DNA from: Nemertoderma westbladi
Lineage: Eukaryota; Xenacoelomorpha; Nemertodermatida; Nemertodermatidae
DNA: 46,422 bases
Reading direction: 5' to 3'
NCBI GenBank assembly: GCA_032718475.1
Contig: JAUCBJ010004308.1
Coordinates: 1-46,422, forward strand
Below the pieces are notes generated by a model that was not told the origin of the DNA, made no database searches, and saw nothing but the letters and a program-made list of their open reading frames with translations. The translations under genes were made by a program, and so were the position numbers. Below are positions 1-10,900 of this stretch, piece by piece (position 1 is the first letter of the stretch; each line of letters begins with the position of its first letter).

Positions 1-210
1 TAAGGTATTTGGGATTTGGGAATAAGGAATTTGGGATCTGCCATTATTGGTTCACTGAAGAAGATACGCAATGCGTATCTCATTACGCCTCATAATAGCC
101 TCTTGTCAACAAGTCAACCCCACCGACTAGCGGAACTGGCTGTTTCCGCTAACGGGGCTCAGTTGAACAAGGCGTCCTTTTGGTATCTGGGAATAAGGTA
201 TTTGGGATTA
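1..210. repeat. Left arm of a long inverted repeat
   Basis: Positions about 40-210 match, as reverse complement, positions about 3680-3862 (both carry a CCATTATTGG end, the AGATACGCA-N-TGCGTATCT palindrome, and GGGGCTCAGTTGAACAA). The first 40 bases (GGAATTTGGGATCTG and similar) resemble the inner end of the same arm (GGTATTTGGGATTA near 200), so the arm may be part of a longer tandem structure cut off by the window edge. Together the arms bracket about 3.8 kb. Seen directly; the reading as ends of a non-autonomous DNA element is inferred. I did not find a convincing target-site duplication. Confidence 0.7.
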
Positions 211-903
211 ACGTTTTTTGTTTATATTTCGAATTTTCACAACAAAAATTATATAAATTAATACTGTGGAGTATTACACAGACAAAATAACCTTTACACG
301 ACCTACTGTATATGTATAGTCAAGCCTATTGTTCGATCTTCCTTGGACATGTGGTATGCAATACATATATATTAGTGCCATTAAACGTTAATCCTCTATG
401 AACCTAATTTCCATCTTACTCAATAGGCAGAGGTAATTACAGTATTATTGGTTTCGCAGTTCTCTTTCCCCATTCCTTTGTGGTGGTGTGTAGTGTATTA
501 GAGCAAACACTAGCAAAGGATCAGCCCAGCCTATCATTGCTAAGACAACGCCCTATCAGAATAGGTCATCCCTCATGAGCTGTTACTGTTGGTACCATAT
601 AATACTGGCGGCACACACACCTGACGTATACAACAGGTCTCTCACTACTCATACTCAGCCCACTAACCCAGGTTATCACGGCAGTAATGACTGTATACTA
701 TTGCCAGATAATGAAAGGTCGTTGTTCTTCAACTCAACTTATCTCATATATAGAGGCGCCTCCGTTATGCTTGTATCTTTACGTTTAAAGTCTTTCATAC
801 ATATACAAAGTTTCACTCTCTCCGGTTTTTTTCACGTATATTTAACTCTAACAATAATATTAATAATATTTTAATATATATAGTTATACGCTATATTTGT
901 CTG
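211..903. other. Non-coding stretch, nothing recognised
   Basis: AT-rich sequence between the left inverted-repeat arm and a MITE. The only open frame of note (575-874, + strand) starts at an arbitrary ATG and has no domain-like composition. I see no exon with matching splice sites and no RNA gene. Confidence 0.5.
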
Positions 904-1176
904 CGCCCATGTGAAGAATACCAGGATTTCACTTTTCGGTCGACTTTTTATTGGAATTTCAAATATGAAGATTTTTTTTTTAATTTATCTTTATTAAGTG
1001 TTTTATAGCGCTTATTTCTGTCTTATAACCTGTACATATACTAATTCGTTTATTGTTTTGGTTAGATTCAGCCCTTCTGTAACCTGTGGTTTTGGTGAAA
1101 ACCTGGTATTCTTCACATGGGGGTAACTGCAAAGTGAAATATAACGGCAGAAAGTCTGGAATTCTTCACATGGGTC
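904..1176. mobile_element. hAT-like MITE, copy 1 (8-bp target duplication)
   Basis: A 273-bp element whose ends are inverted (CCCATGTGAAGAATACCAG at the left; TTCTTCACATGGG at the right). It is flanked by a perfect 8-bp direct repeat TTTGTCTG (896-903 and 1177-1184). An extra internal copy of the end sequence lies near 1103-1122. An 8-bp duplication is typical of hAT transposons, but no transposase is present, so it is non-autonomous. A second copy is at 14120-14395. Both carry an internal TTATTGTTTTGGTT block followed by CTGTAACCTG, which is also the core of the 84-bp array at 1432-3650. Confidence 0.8.
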
Positions 1177-1431
1177 TTTGTCTGTGTAATTCGGTGCTTC
1201 ACTCTACTCTACAGAGAATTCAATTGTATATCTAATTGGGCGGGTCCGGGTATTCCTTTGTAATAATCACTATTGTGCTATTAATAGATTTGTTTGTTTG
1301 TTTACCGGTATTAACATAGAACCTTTTATGGATCTGGAATAAAGAATCTAATAATAATAATAAATTATACTCTACCTCTTCGTCATTTATCGGTAAATCC
1401 GCATTTCATATTTGTGTTCATTCATATGCAT
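1177..1431. other. Spacer between MITE and 84-bp array
   Basis: AT-rich spacer with a short run of AAT triplets near 1350. A pyrimidine tract with CTACAG at about 1223-1234 is followed by a short frame with a Cys and a Trp, but it reaches a stop without a usable donor, so I do not call an exon. Confidence 0.4.
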
Positions 1432-3650
1432 CTTTAACCTGCTCCTTTATTAACCTGCATAATTTTCTAACACGAGTTAACTATCGTTTATTGTTTTGGT
1501 TCTATCTACCTGGCTCTATAACCTGCATCCTTTATTAACCTGCATAATTTTCTAACACGAGTTAACTATCGTTAATTGTTTTGGTTCAATCTACACGCCT
1601 CTGTAAACTGCTCCTGTACTAATCTACATAATCTTGTAACACGTGTTAACTATCGTTTATTGTTTTGGTTCTATCTACCCATCTATATAACCTGCTCCTT
1701 TATTAACCTGCATAATTTTCTAACACGAGTTAACTATCGTTTATTGTTTTGGTTCTATCTACCCGGCTCTATAACCTGCTCCTTTATTAACCTGCATAAT
1801 TTTCTAACACGAGTTAACTATCGTTTATTGTTTTGGTTCAATCTACACGCCTCTGTAACCTGCTTTTGTACTAATCTACATAATCTTGTAACACGTGTTA
1901 AATATCGTTTATTGTTTTGGTTCTATCTACACGCCTCGGTAACCTACTCCTTTACTAACCTGCATAATTTTCTAACACGAGTTAATCGTTTATTGTTTTG
2001 GTTCAATCTATCCGCCTCCGCAACATGATTCTTTACTAACCTACATCTTGTAACACGTGTTAACTATCGTTTATTGTTTTGGTTCTATCTACCTGCCTCT
2101 GTAACCTGCTCCTTTACTAACCTGCATAATCTTGTAACATGTGTTAACTATCGTTTATTGTTTTGGTTCTATCTACCCGCCTCTATAACCTGCTCCTTTA
2201 CTAACCTGCATAGTCTTGTAACATGTGTTAACTATCGTTTATTGTTTTGGTTCTATCTACCCTTCTATATAACCTGCTCCTTTACTAACCTGCATAATTT
2301 TCTAACACGAGTTAACTATCGTTTATTGTTTTGGTTCTATCTACCCTTCTATATAACCTGCTCCTTTACTAACCTGCATAATTTTCTAACACGTGTTAAC
2401 TATCGTTTATTGTTTTGGTTCTATCTACCTGCCTCTGTAACCTGCTCCTTTACTAACCTGCATAATCTTGTAACATGTGTTAACTATCGTTTATTGTTTT
2501 GGTTCTATCTACCTGCCTCTGTAACCTGCTCCTTTACTAACCTGTATAATCTTGTAACATGTGTTAACTATCGTTTATTGTTTTGGTTCTATCTACCCAT
2601 CTATATAACCTGCTCCTTTATTAACCTGCATAATTTTCTAACACGAGTTAACTATCGTTTATTGTTTTGGTTCTATCTACCTGGCTCTATAACCTGCTCC
2701 TTTATTAACCTGCATAATTTTCTAACACGAGTTAACTATCGTTTATTGTTTTGGTTCAATCTACACGCCTCTGTAACCTGCTCCTGTACTAATCTACATA
2801 ATCTTGTAACACGTGTTAAATATCGTTTATTGTTTTGGTTCTATCTACACGCCTCGGTAACCTACTCCTTTACTAACCTGCATAATTTTCTAACACGAGT
2901 TAATCGTTTATTGTTTTGGTTCAATCTATCCGCCTCCGCAACATGATTCTTTACTAACCTACATCTTGTAACACGTGTTAACTATCGTTTATTGTTTTGG
3001 TTCTATCTACCTGCCTCTGTAACCTGCTCCTTTACTAACCTGCATAATCTTGTAACATGTGTTAACTATCGTTTATTGTTTTGGTTCTATCTACCCGCCT
3101 CTATAACCTGCTCCTTTACTAACCTGCATAGTCTTGTAACATGTGTTAACTATCGTTTATTGTTTTGGTTCTATCTACCCTTCTATATAACCTGCTCCTT
3201 TACTAACCTGTATAATCTTGTAACATGTGTTAACTATCGTTTATTGTTTTGGTTCTATCTACCCGCCTCTATAACCTGCTCCTTTACTAACCTGCATAAT
3301 CTTGTAACATGTGTTAACTATTGTTTATTGTTTTGGTTCTATCTACCCGCCTCTATAACCTGCTCCTTTACTAACCTGCATAATCGTGTAACATGTCTTA
3401 ACTATAGTTTATTGTTTTGGTTCTATCTACCCTCCTCTATAGCCTGCTTCTTTACTAACCTGCATAATCTTATAACATGTGTTAACTATCATTTATTGTT
3501 TTGGTTCTATCTACCCGCTTCTACAACCTGCCGCTTAACTAACCTGCATAATCTTGTAACATCTGTTAACTATCGTTTATTGTTTTGGTTCTATCTTCCC
3601 GCCTCTCTACCCTGCTCCTTTACTAACTTGCATAAACTTGTATTACGTTT
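1432..3650. repeat. Minisatellite of 84-bp units (about 26 copies)
   Basis: Tandem units of 84 bp. Each contains TTATTGTTTTGGTTCTATCT, then CTGTAACCTGCTCCTTTACT, then TGTAACACGTGTTAACTATC (the last with variants). Because 84 is divisible by three and the unit lacks a stop in one frame, long open frames run along it with a 28-residue period; I regard these as by-products. Higher order: the block ending at 2028 recurs ending at 2946, and the frame starting at 2074 recurs at 2992, so a segment of 918 bp is duplicated. Some units contain the palindrome TAACACGTGTTA; others carry substitutions that break it. Confidence 0.93.
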
Positions 3651-3661
3651 TATTTACAGAT

Positions 3662-3862
3662 GCAAAATCCCAAATTCCATATTTCCAAATCCAAAATTTC
3701 TTATTCCCTGATCCCAAAGGGACGCGTTGTTCAACTGAGCCCCGTCAGTGGAAACAGCCAGTGCCGCTAGTCGGTGGGGTCGGTGGTGGATATCTAGAAG
3801 CTTATTATGAGGAATAATGAGATACGCATTGCGTATCTTCTTCAGTCAACCAATAATGGCCG
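3662..3862. repeat. Right arm of the long inverted repeat
   Basis: Reverse complement of the left arm at about 40-210, ending AACCAATAATGGC at about 3860. It carries the same odd-centred palindrome with 9-bp arms (AGATACGCA and TGCGTATCT). It begins only about 10-20 bp after the 84-bp array ends, so the array fills the element up to its right arm. Confidence 0.75.
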
Positions 3863-3917
3863 ATCAACAAATAAAAACCGATAATCACTAATATAATGGC
3901 AAATCCCACTTCCCACA

Positions 3918-4662
3918 TTACATGACCGGGCATGGAGCCCGGTCATGCAAAAACACAACTGCTGCAGGATCAACAATGCAGTTAGGATCTTTCATGAAAG
4001 AAGTGAGCATCTCATGGAAATATTTGCCATCCCACGACTGTCCAACATCTTTCACAAGGAACATTGTCGATTTTGCTGACATTGTAATGAAGATTCCAGC
4101 ACATTTTGATCGAGCAGCAACATCACGATAACGAATTTCATCTGGGTATTCATCGTGGCTGAGAGCCAAAATCACATAATTTTTATGGTTTGTTTGGTCT
4201 GCTGGTCAGATACACATTAAACTTGTCTGAACATGCGAGCTGGTGAAGAAAGTTATTTTCAGTCCAGTCACTCAACCAATTGGCAAACCACAACCTGTCT
4301 TCACGCTGATTGGCAGTCACTGATGGCCGTTTCTGTTCAATTGTTTCAATGAACTTCTTAAGATTCATATATTTTCGATAGTTCGAGATGGTCGTTTTGG
4401 TAACAGTGTGACCACGTTCCTGGAACAGAATCTTCTGCAGAACAGAAAGACTTACATCGCATCGTTTTTTATTGGAGGCATTGCAAATTATATCCTTGCT
4501 CTCCTGAGACAAGACTAAGGGACGACCAGTTCGGTTGGGCAAATCCAAATCGTTCACATTGTGACTCCAGTTCCTTTTCACAAAACTTTCCGATCTTTTT
4601 ATCATATCGGCTGTCCATGATCTGGAGAAAAGGTTTATGCCATGATTATTCTTTCTGCCCAT
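3918..4662 (-). pseudogene. Tc1/mariner-like transposase, frameshifted and truncated
   Basis: Reading on the minus strand from the ATG at 4662, the frame encodes an N-terminal helix-turn-helix region with a GRP motif (GRPLVLSQESKDI), as between the two DNA-binding subdomains of Tc1-type transposases. It stops near 4183. A second frame, 4175 to 3918, continues the protein (KCAGIFITMSAKSTMFLVKD; then SWDGKYF; then a LHDRAPC motif resembling the region of the second catalytic Asp). The frame change near 4180 looks like a one- or two-base indel. The protein ends just after the HDRAPC motif, so the C-terminal third with the last acidic residue is missing. The first catalytic region reads CSDKF. 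It is a dead copy; terminal inverted repeats were not identified. Confidence 0.75.
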
Positions 4663-5229
4663 GAACTTCTATGTATGCTTCATGTGCTTAGTGGAATTTA
4701 ACAGCACGGGTCTTATCAATAAATTGCGCCAATTCGGAATCGTATGAAGCCATTAAAACACAATACCATAATACAGGACAATGTTTCTAAAACTAGGCCT
4801 AGCAAAAATACCGGTACACTACAGAAGTTAAAAATTTGGTATAGATCCTAAATTAATTTACTCTATGTTCAAAATGTCGAATTCGCGGTAAAGCAAACAA
4901 GTGAAACAATGGCTCGCCAGGGAGGCTGGACTTTTTAGACACCCTGTAGAACCACTGCGACCTGCATTGGCAGCAGATATGCAGGGCACGGTCTAGCTGA
5001 TGAGCTGTATATACAAAGGTGGGTCATTGTGTGCTCCCGCACATGATGACCCACCATATCTCCAGCACATATGGTGGGTGATGGGCCCCATATCTGACTC
5101 AACTGTGACACACAAGACCCCGCGGAATAGCAAACCAGAGTGTGGTATTTGCCCTGAGAGCTGACTCAGCAAAGATGAACCCCCAACTTACACCATAGAA
5201 CATGTCAGCAATGCAGAGGTCCGGCCACT
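4663..5229. other. Non-coding stretch with an imperfect hairpin
   Basis: No gene recognised. From about 5010 to 5080 the sequence folds on itself (GGTGGGTCATTGTG, then ATGATGACCCACCATAT, then CATATGGTGGGTGATGGG), giving overlapping inverted repeats. It may belong to the upstream end of the retroelement that follows. Confidence 0.35.
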
Positions 5230-7740
5230 AGAGGCTAGTGGAATTAACGGACTACAGGGAGAGTAGCCAACAATTTTCCTTTCTTAGTGACCTTTCTGGC
5301 CCAAACCCTGGGCCACCAGGGAGGCCAGATTGTGAAGGGGAGAGGGATTCTTTATTCTTGCTACTCTCATGTTCCACCCTGACCAATCAAGCCATTGCTG
5401 AATCTAAGGCAAGTCACCAGACTAGCCTCAGTTAATACCCTAACATCCGGGTCCCCAATGCAACAAAGTGAGCTGACTGACTGCCTTGGCAGTTAAGCTT
5501 TGCCTTAGAGCAATGGGTGTACAAGAGTACTAAATGAGGACTGGGCAGATTAACAATGACGAGGTTTTGATTAAGGACATGGGAGGTGGTTGGTGGAGGC
5601 GCTGCCTCAGCAGATGTAGTGATAATGGTGGAATTGATCTATTTATTAGTGAGGGTATTCTTAACATTCTCCTCATTCTTAATTTTCCTGGGTGACTTTA
5701 ATGCAAGTCTACATAATTAACTTACATCGCCCTTGGTCTATAGCGATAGTGTTAACCGAAATTCCACCCATCTTCCAGATTTCATATCTCGAAATGGATT
5801 GTTTTCGGCTGAAATCCGATTAAAGAAATTAACTGTGAAGCTATGGACTCATACTGGACCCAGTGCTCACAAGTCCCAGATAGACCATATTCTGTTTCGT
5901 AGGAAATACAGGAGATCTGTGGAAGATGCAGTGCCTTGATGAAGGAAAAGCCTGAATGGACCACATAATTCAGAAGTACCGAGAGGATCTCTCTACTACT
6001 AGGGTCAGCATGCTGCATTGCAGCTGCATAAAATTGTGCCGCCACAACTCCCTATCAATCACCCATGACATTAGCTAGATCATCCGCATCTTCAAGGCCA
6101 GTGTCCTTTAAGATGTGTCTCAAGAAAGTCATGGGCTGTCCACCATGCTTATTCAATTCATGAGGCTGCCAAGCACAAGATTATGCACTGGCTGGTCCTC
6201 ACGGTGAAAGCCCACTAAAGAAATCTCACTAAGGCATGGAAAGAGTCCCGTCTCAAACAGAATACAGCTGCCAAGAATGCAGTTAAGGCTGCATCTAAGT
6301 CCTTGAATAGGCAGTACTCTGATAATCTACAGGAGCTTATCTACCAGCAGGTTGATGCCATCAGTGATGCCAACGACAGCAGGCAATCATACCAGGCATG
6401 GAAATCTATCAATCTGCTTACTGGGTGGAAAAGCCAACAAACCACCGAGGTTAAGACAGAATCACCAGCCGCTGGCATCAATGGTTGGAAGGCCCACTTT
6501 GAAAAGCTCCTCAATAATGACAGGATATTGCGCGATACTTTATAGAAGTAAAAGTGTCTGAGTCTGTACTCCCAGATATTCCCATTGGCGATATCTCCTA
6601 TGCAGAAGTGAAGGCTGCTGCAAAGAGCATTAAGACCAATTGTGCCAGTGCAGTAGATGGTGTCCCCCTGTGGACTTTAAAATACCTGAGTGTTTGGAGC
6701 TTATTTATCCCATCACAGTAGACACTCTATGGATCTGACACTAACACTCAATGGATCTTCTCAGGGAATCTTATTTGATCTCGATTTATGCAAATCTATA
6801 CTACAGCGGCCAAGAATGCAGTTAAGGCTGCATCTAGGTCCCTTAACAAGCAATATAAGCTTTTCAGATTATCAGATCAATCTATGGATCTCGGAATCTT
6901 TTCATGGAATCTCGTTGATCTCCTCGATTGCTGCCAATCCAATAGAAATCTAATAAATCGCTTCAGGGATCCTGTTAAGTGACTTTTACATTGGAACCAA
7001 ATTTGATTCCGTAAAGGACATTGGACCCTGGAGCCTATTCTGGCGCTTAGAAGGATAATCGAAGAGTTATCAAATGAAAGACAGACATCTGGCTATTTTT
7101 TTTTACTTCTTTAAGGTCTTCGATTCTTCTCCCGACCACATATGTTCAGCATACTGTAAACATATTGGATTCCTGAGGAAATTAATGCAGCTATCAGATC
7201 ACTGTACGATAGTTCCCCCACGTTTGTGTCTACTGCTGATGGTGACACAGATCCATTCGAATTCTTATGGGGAGTCCTTCAGGGTGACACACTTTCACCA
7301 TTCTTATTCCTAATTGTGGTTGATAATGATACGCAGATCCTTATACCATCTTAATGGTGATGGGGTGATGGTAACACCCCCTACTGTCACAAGAAGTAGA
7401 GGAAATCCAGCAAAGTACCTTACTGATCTAGACTTTACTGATGACTTAAGAGTATTCTCAGAATCACTAGAGTGATCCCGGCGGCTCCTCAGCTCATTGG
7501 AATAGACTGCTTCGAGTGTTGGTCTTTTTATAAACACCAAGACGAAAATTTAGACATTGAATCTTGACAGCCATCGTGAAATATGTGACCGTAAGGGCAT
7601 AAGCATAGGGCATACCCTTGCTTAAGCATGTGAATGACACTTCTGCTACATGGATGCAGAAGTCAGGTGACCTTCGGATACGTAAAGGGAAGGTAATTGG
7701 CAGCAGCATTGAATAGTATGTCCAGAATTTGGAAGTACCG
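5230..7740 (+). pseudogene. Decayed non-LTR retrotransposon, RTE-like
   Basis: Fragments in changing frames read along the + strand. At 5733-5939 the end of an APE-type endonuclease is visible (TGPSAHKSQIDHILFRRKYR, compare the QIDYIL signature). At 7090-7130 there is a worn reverse-transcriptase block (FYFFKVFDSS, compare DFSKAFDS). Near 7270-7320 a frame reads GVLQGDTLSPFLFLIVVD, the GxxQGxxLSPxLF motif. The expected YADD-type region, near 7430, is unreadable. About 60 bp around 6271-6330 recur at 6808-6870 (GCCAAGAATGCAGTTAAGGC), a local duplication. Multiple stops and frameshifts mean no function. The placement near RTE rests on the GVLQGDTLSPFLF form and is tentative. Confidence 0.7.
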
Positions 7741-7898
7741 TAGAATAAAACGGAATCTCAAGGTTCGATTATTTAAATTTTATTTACTTGTATAATTTAT
7801 TGTCCGAACTTGCTCAACCTAGTTTTAGTAGTTGCAAAATTAATTAATTGAAATAAGGATGTAAAATTAATTATTTAATTATGCCTTACTTATCGCAG

Positions 7899-7992
7899 AT
7901 TCTAGATCAACGCCAACACTAGGTAAACTGTGCGTCGAAAAGGTTCCTCCAAATGTAAGGAAATTTGATTGTAGCGACAATGCATTAATTAG
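7899..7992 (+). CDS. Exon 1: first half of sushi/CCP domain 1
   Basis: Acceptor TACTTATCGCAG precedes the exon and donor AG|GTAAGT follows it. Phase 1 in, phase 2 out. It encodes a short Ser/Thr linker then LCVEKVPPNVRKFDC, the Cys-x-x-x-V-P-P-N-V...Cys opening of a sushi domain. The codon split at the 3' end gives Ser and continues directly into GCKFEC in the next exon. Splitting sushi domains after the second base of a codon is common in animals. Only 31 residues long. Confidence 0.75.
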
Positions 7993-10900
7993 GTAAGTCG
8001 ACAATAATGATTTATTTGTTTAAGTCTGGACCGCGATTCATGTTATGATCATTGTTTGCAATTAAAGTAATACTTGAACAAATGGCACCTGTTAAAAGTT
8101 GTCTGAAGGGTAAAAAAATATAGGAAACCCCTAAAGTAATACTAACAGGTTCGTACGAAATACTAAAACGTGTGCACAAAATGTGTGCATGAAATACTAA
8201 CACATTTGCACGAAAAACTAACATGTGTGCATGAAATACTAACACATTCGCACGAAAAACTAACATGTGTGCACGAAATACTAGCACGTTCGCACGAAAT
8301 ACAAACACGTTTGCACGAAATACTAACACGTGCGCACGAAATACTAACATGTGTGAACGAATTACAAACATTGACGAAAACGAAGAAAAAGTGAATCTTT
8401 TTTTATTCAGGGATATTTTACAATGTTCGTTTACAATGTCCGTTAGGACTTCTTACTGTAAAAGTATTCACTATCTATCTATCTATGTACCGGTATGTAT
8501 ATCGGGTGAATCCTCCGAAACTATAACTCGTCTGTCAATGAAAATTATATCAATCGACGCAGCTCAACCCCAGGATGTGGCAAAAAGTTTCGAAAAAAAT
8601 TATCAAAGTGTCTTTTTTTTATTTCAAAAAATACCCCCAAAGCAAGAAAATTGCCATAGACTCAATGATAGAGATACCAGCTGCTGGTGCTCATGAGGGC
8701 CTAGTAAGCTACTACTATTGATTGAATGGATAGGCCCAAACTGCAGATAAGTTTATTACTTGCCAAGTTTACTACCCATTCACTCTATCCCAGACTGTAA
8801 GCAAAAATTGTAATGTATTAGCCCGCCAGCTGAATAGCTCTTCCCAGTGTGCCAACTAATAGCATATTATTTTGTTGTATAGTAGGCCTATACATACATA
8901 CATGTTATTGTAGCTCAAGTCAATCAGGGAGCTAAATTCCAGAACACGTTCTTCTTCTTCATCACCATGTTGTGAATCAAAATCAGCGGAAAAATGGAGA
9001 TAGGATTGAAGCTAAGAGCTTCTTAATACGCATAGATAATTAAAAATCCATTTTCCCGCTGATTTTTGTACAACAACATGGTGATGAAGAAGAAGAACGT
9101 GATGTGATAATTGATAATTGCAAAGGTCAATTATGTGAGTTTGCTCCATTTATTGGCTCGATTTATTGTCAAGTATATGTGCCGCTTTAACTCTGTCTTC
9201 GTTCAATCCAATATTCCACTAAAAAAATCAGACGGATCAGGCAGACGGGCAGACTTTATCGATACTTTAGATATAAAACGGTAGGCTATTGCCAGTGGTT
9301 CCATTTAAACGGTAATAAGAAATTACCATCAGCAAATTATAGCATATAGGTAAGTATAGGAGTCTACACTGGCTGAATAAAACGCTGAATGTGGTGAACG
9401 TTTTCGCTCTGCCGGGCTACTTCAGACCTGTTATATTAATTAAATATAAAGTATAACTATACAGTAAGTATAGCTATACAGTAAGTATAGCTATACAGTA
9501 AGTATAGCTATACAGTAAGTATAGCTATACAGTAAGTATAGCTATACAGTAAGTATAGCTATACAGTAAGTATAGCTATACAGTAAGTATAGCTATACAG
9601 TAAGTATAGCTATACAGTAAGTATAGCTATACAGTAAGTATAGCTATACAGTAAGTATAGCTATACAGTAAGTATAGCTATACAGTAAGTATAGCTATAC
9701 AGTAAGTATAGCTATACAGTAAGTATAGCTATACAGTAAGTATAGCTATATAGTAAGTATAGGTATCTCAATTCAAAATTCCAGCAACATGTAAGTAAGT
9801 CCTACGTCTAAGTAAGTCCTGTAATATTATATAAACTGAGAGCACAGTTAGTATCTCTAAGTAAATCCTGTACTATTAATATAAGGCAAAACGTACAATA
9901 ACTACTCCGTATATCGCGTAGTATCGACTCAATTCAAAAATTCCCACCACATATAAAAATAATAAAGTAATAATGAAAAATAGAATGAATAGGTCAAAGT
10001 AACTCCAGTGGTAAAGTTGCGGATTATACAATGTATTGTGTGTTCCAAGCCCAATAAACCCTAGTCGTATGGAAAAATAGGCTATACAAAATAAAATCAA
10101 TTTTTGTTATAAAAATTGTGTCCAAGCTTAAGGCCATGATACACCACAGGAGCGGCGAGCGGCAGCGGCGGGCGGCCGCGGCGAGCGGCCGATGTAGCGG
10201 CGACTTTTAGTATGATACACTATAGGAGCGGCGAGCGGCAGCGGCGGGCGGCCGCGGCGAGCGGCCGATGTAGCGGCGACTTTTAGTATGATACACTATA
10301 GGAGCGGCGAGCGGCAGCAGCCATTTGTGGTGTATCATCACCCATAGAAAATAATGTGTTCTATTTTTAAAAAGTGGCCACTTGCCGCGGCCGCTTGCCG
10401 CTCCTGTGGTGTATCATGGCCTTTAAATGACGTAAAAGAATAATAGTCGCTTATTGAAATTGATAGCAAAACTTCTGTATAATCCCGCACTATTATTATA
10501 AAAACAAAACGCACAATACCGACTCAGTATAACGCGCCGACTCCAAATAAACCAATAATGGAAAATAACATACAGTAGGCAGTAGCTCTACGTAACTCCT
10601 GTGGTATCTACTAATAATATAAACCAAAACGCACATAACGACTCATATCACGTGTAGTAAATATAAATAATAAAATAAAATAATAAAAATAATAAAATAG
10701 CTCTAAGTAACTCCTGTGGTACTAATAAATGTGGTTAACGTTAAAGCACGTTAAAAAGGTCCTGTGGTACTATAAAACAAAACGCACAATAACGAATCCG
10801 TTAATCCGTATAACGCGTAGTATCGGCTCCATGAAGCTTATCTAATGCATAAGTTTAAATGATAAATAAGTAATGAAAATAAAGCATAAAGGGGCAGATT

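Noticed and set aside
1223-1280. Possible extra sushi exon (EFNCISNWAGPG) after a CTACAG acceptor
   Set aside because: Stops after about 16 codons with no donor at the right place; too short to support.
1576-3711. Repeat protein with 28-residue periods
   Set aside because: A single stop-poor frame of an 84-bp satellite; interrupted where units carry indels, and the core is shared with MITEs.
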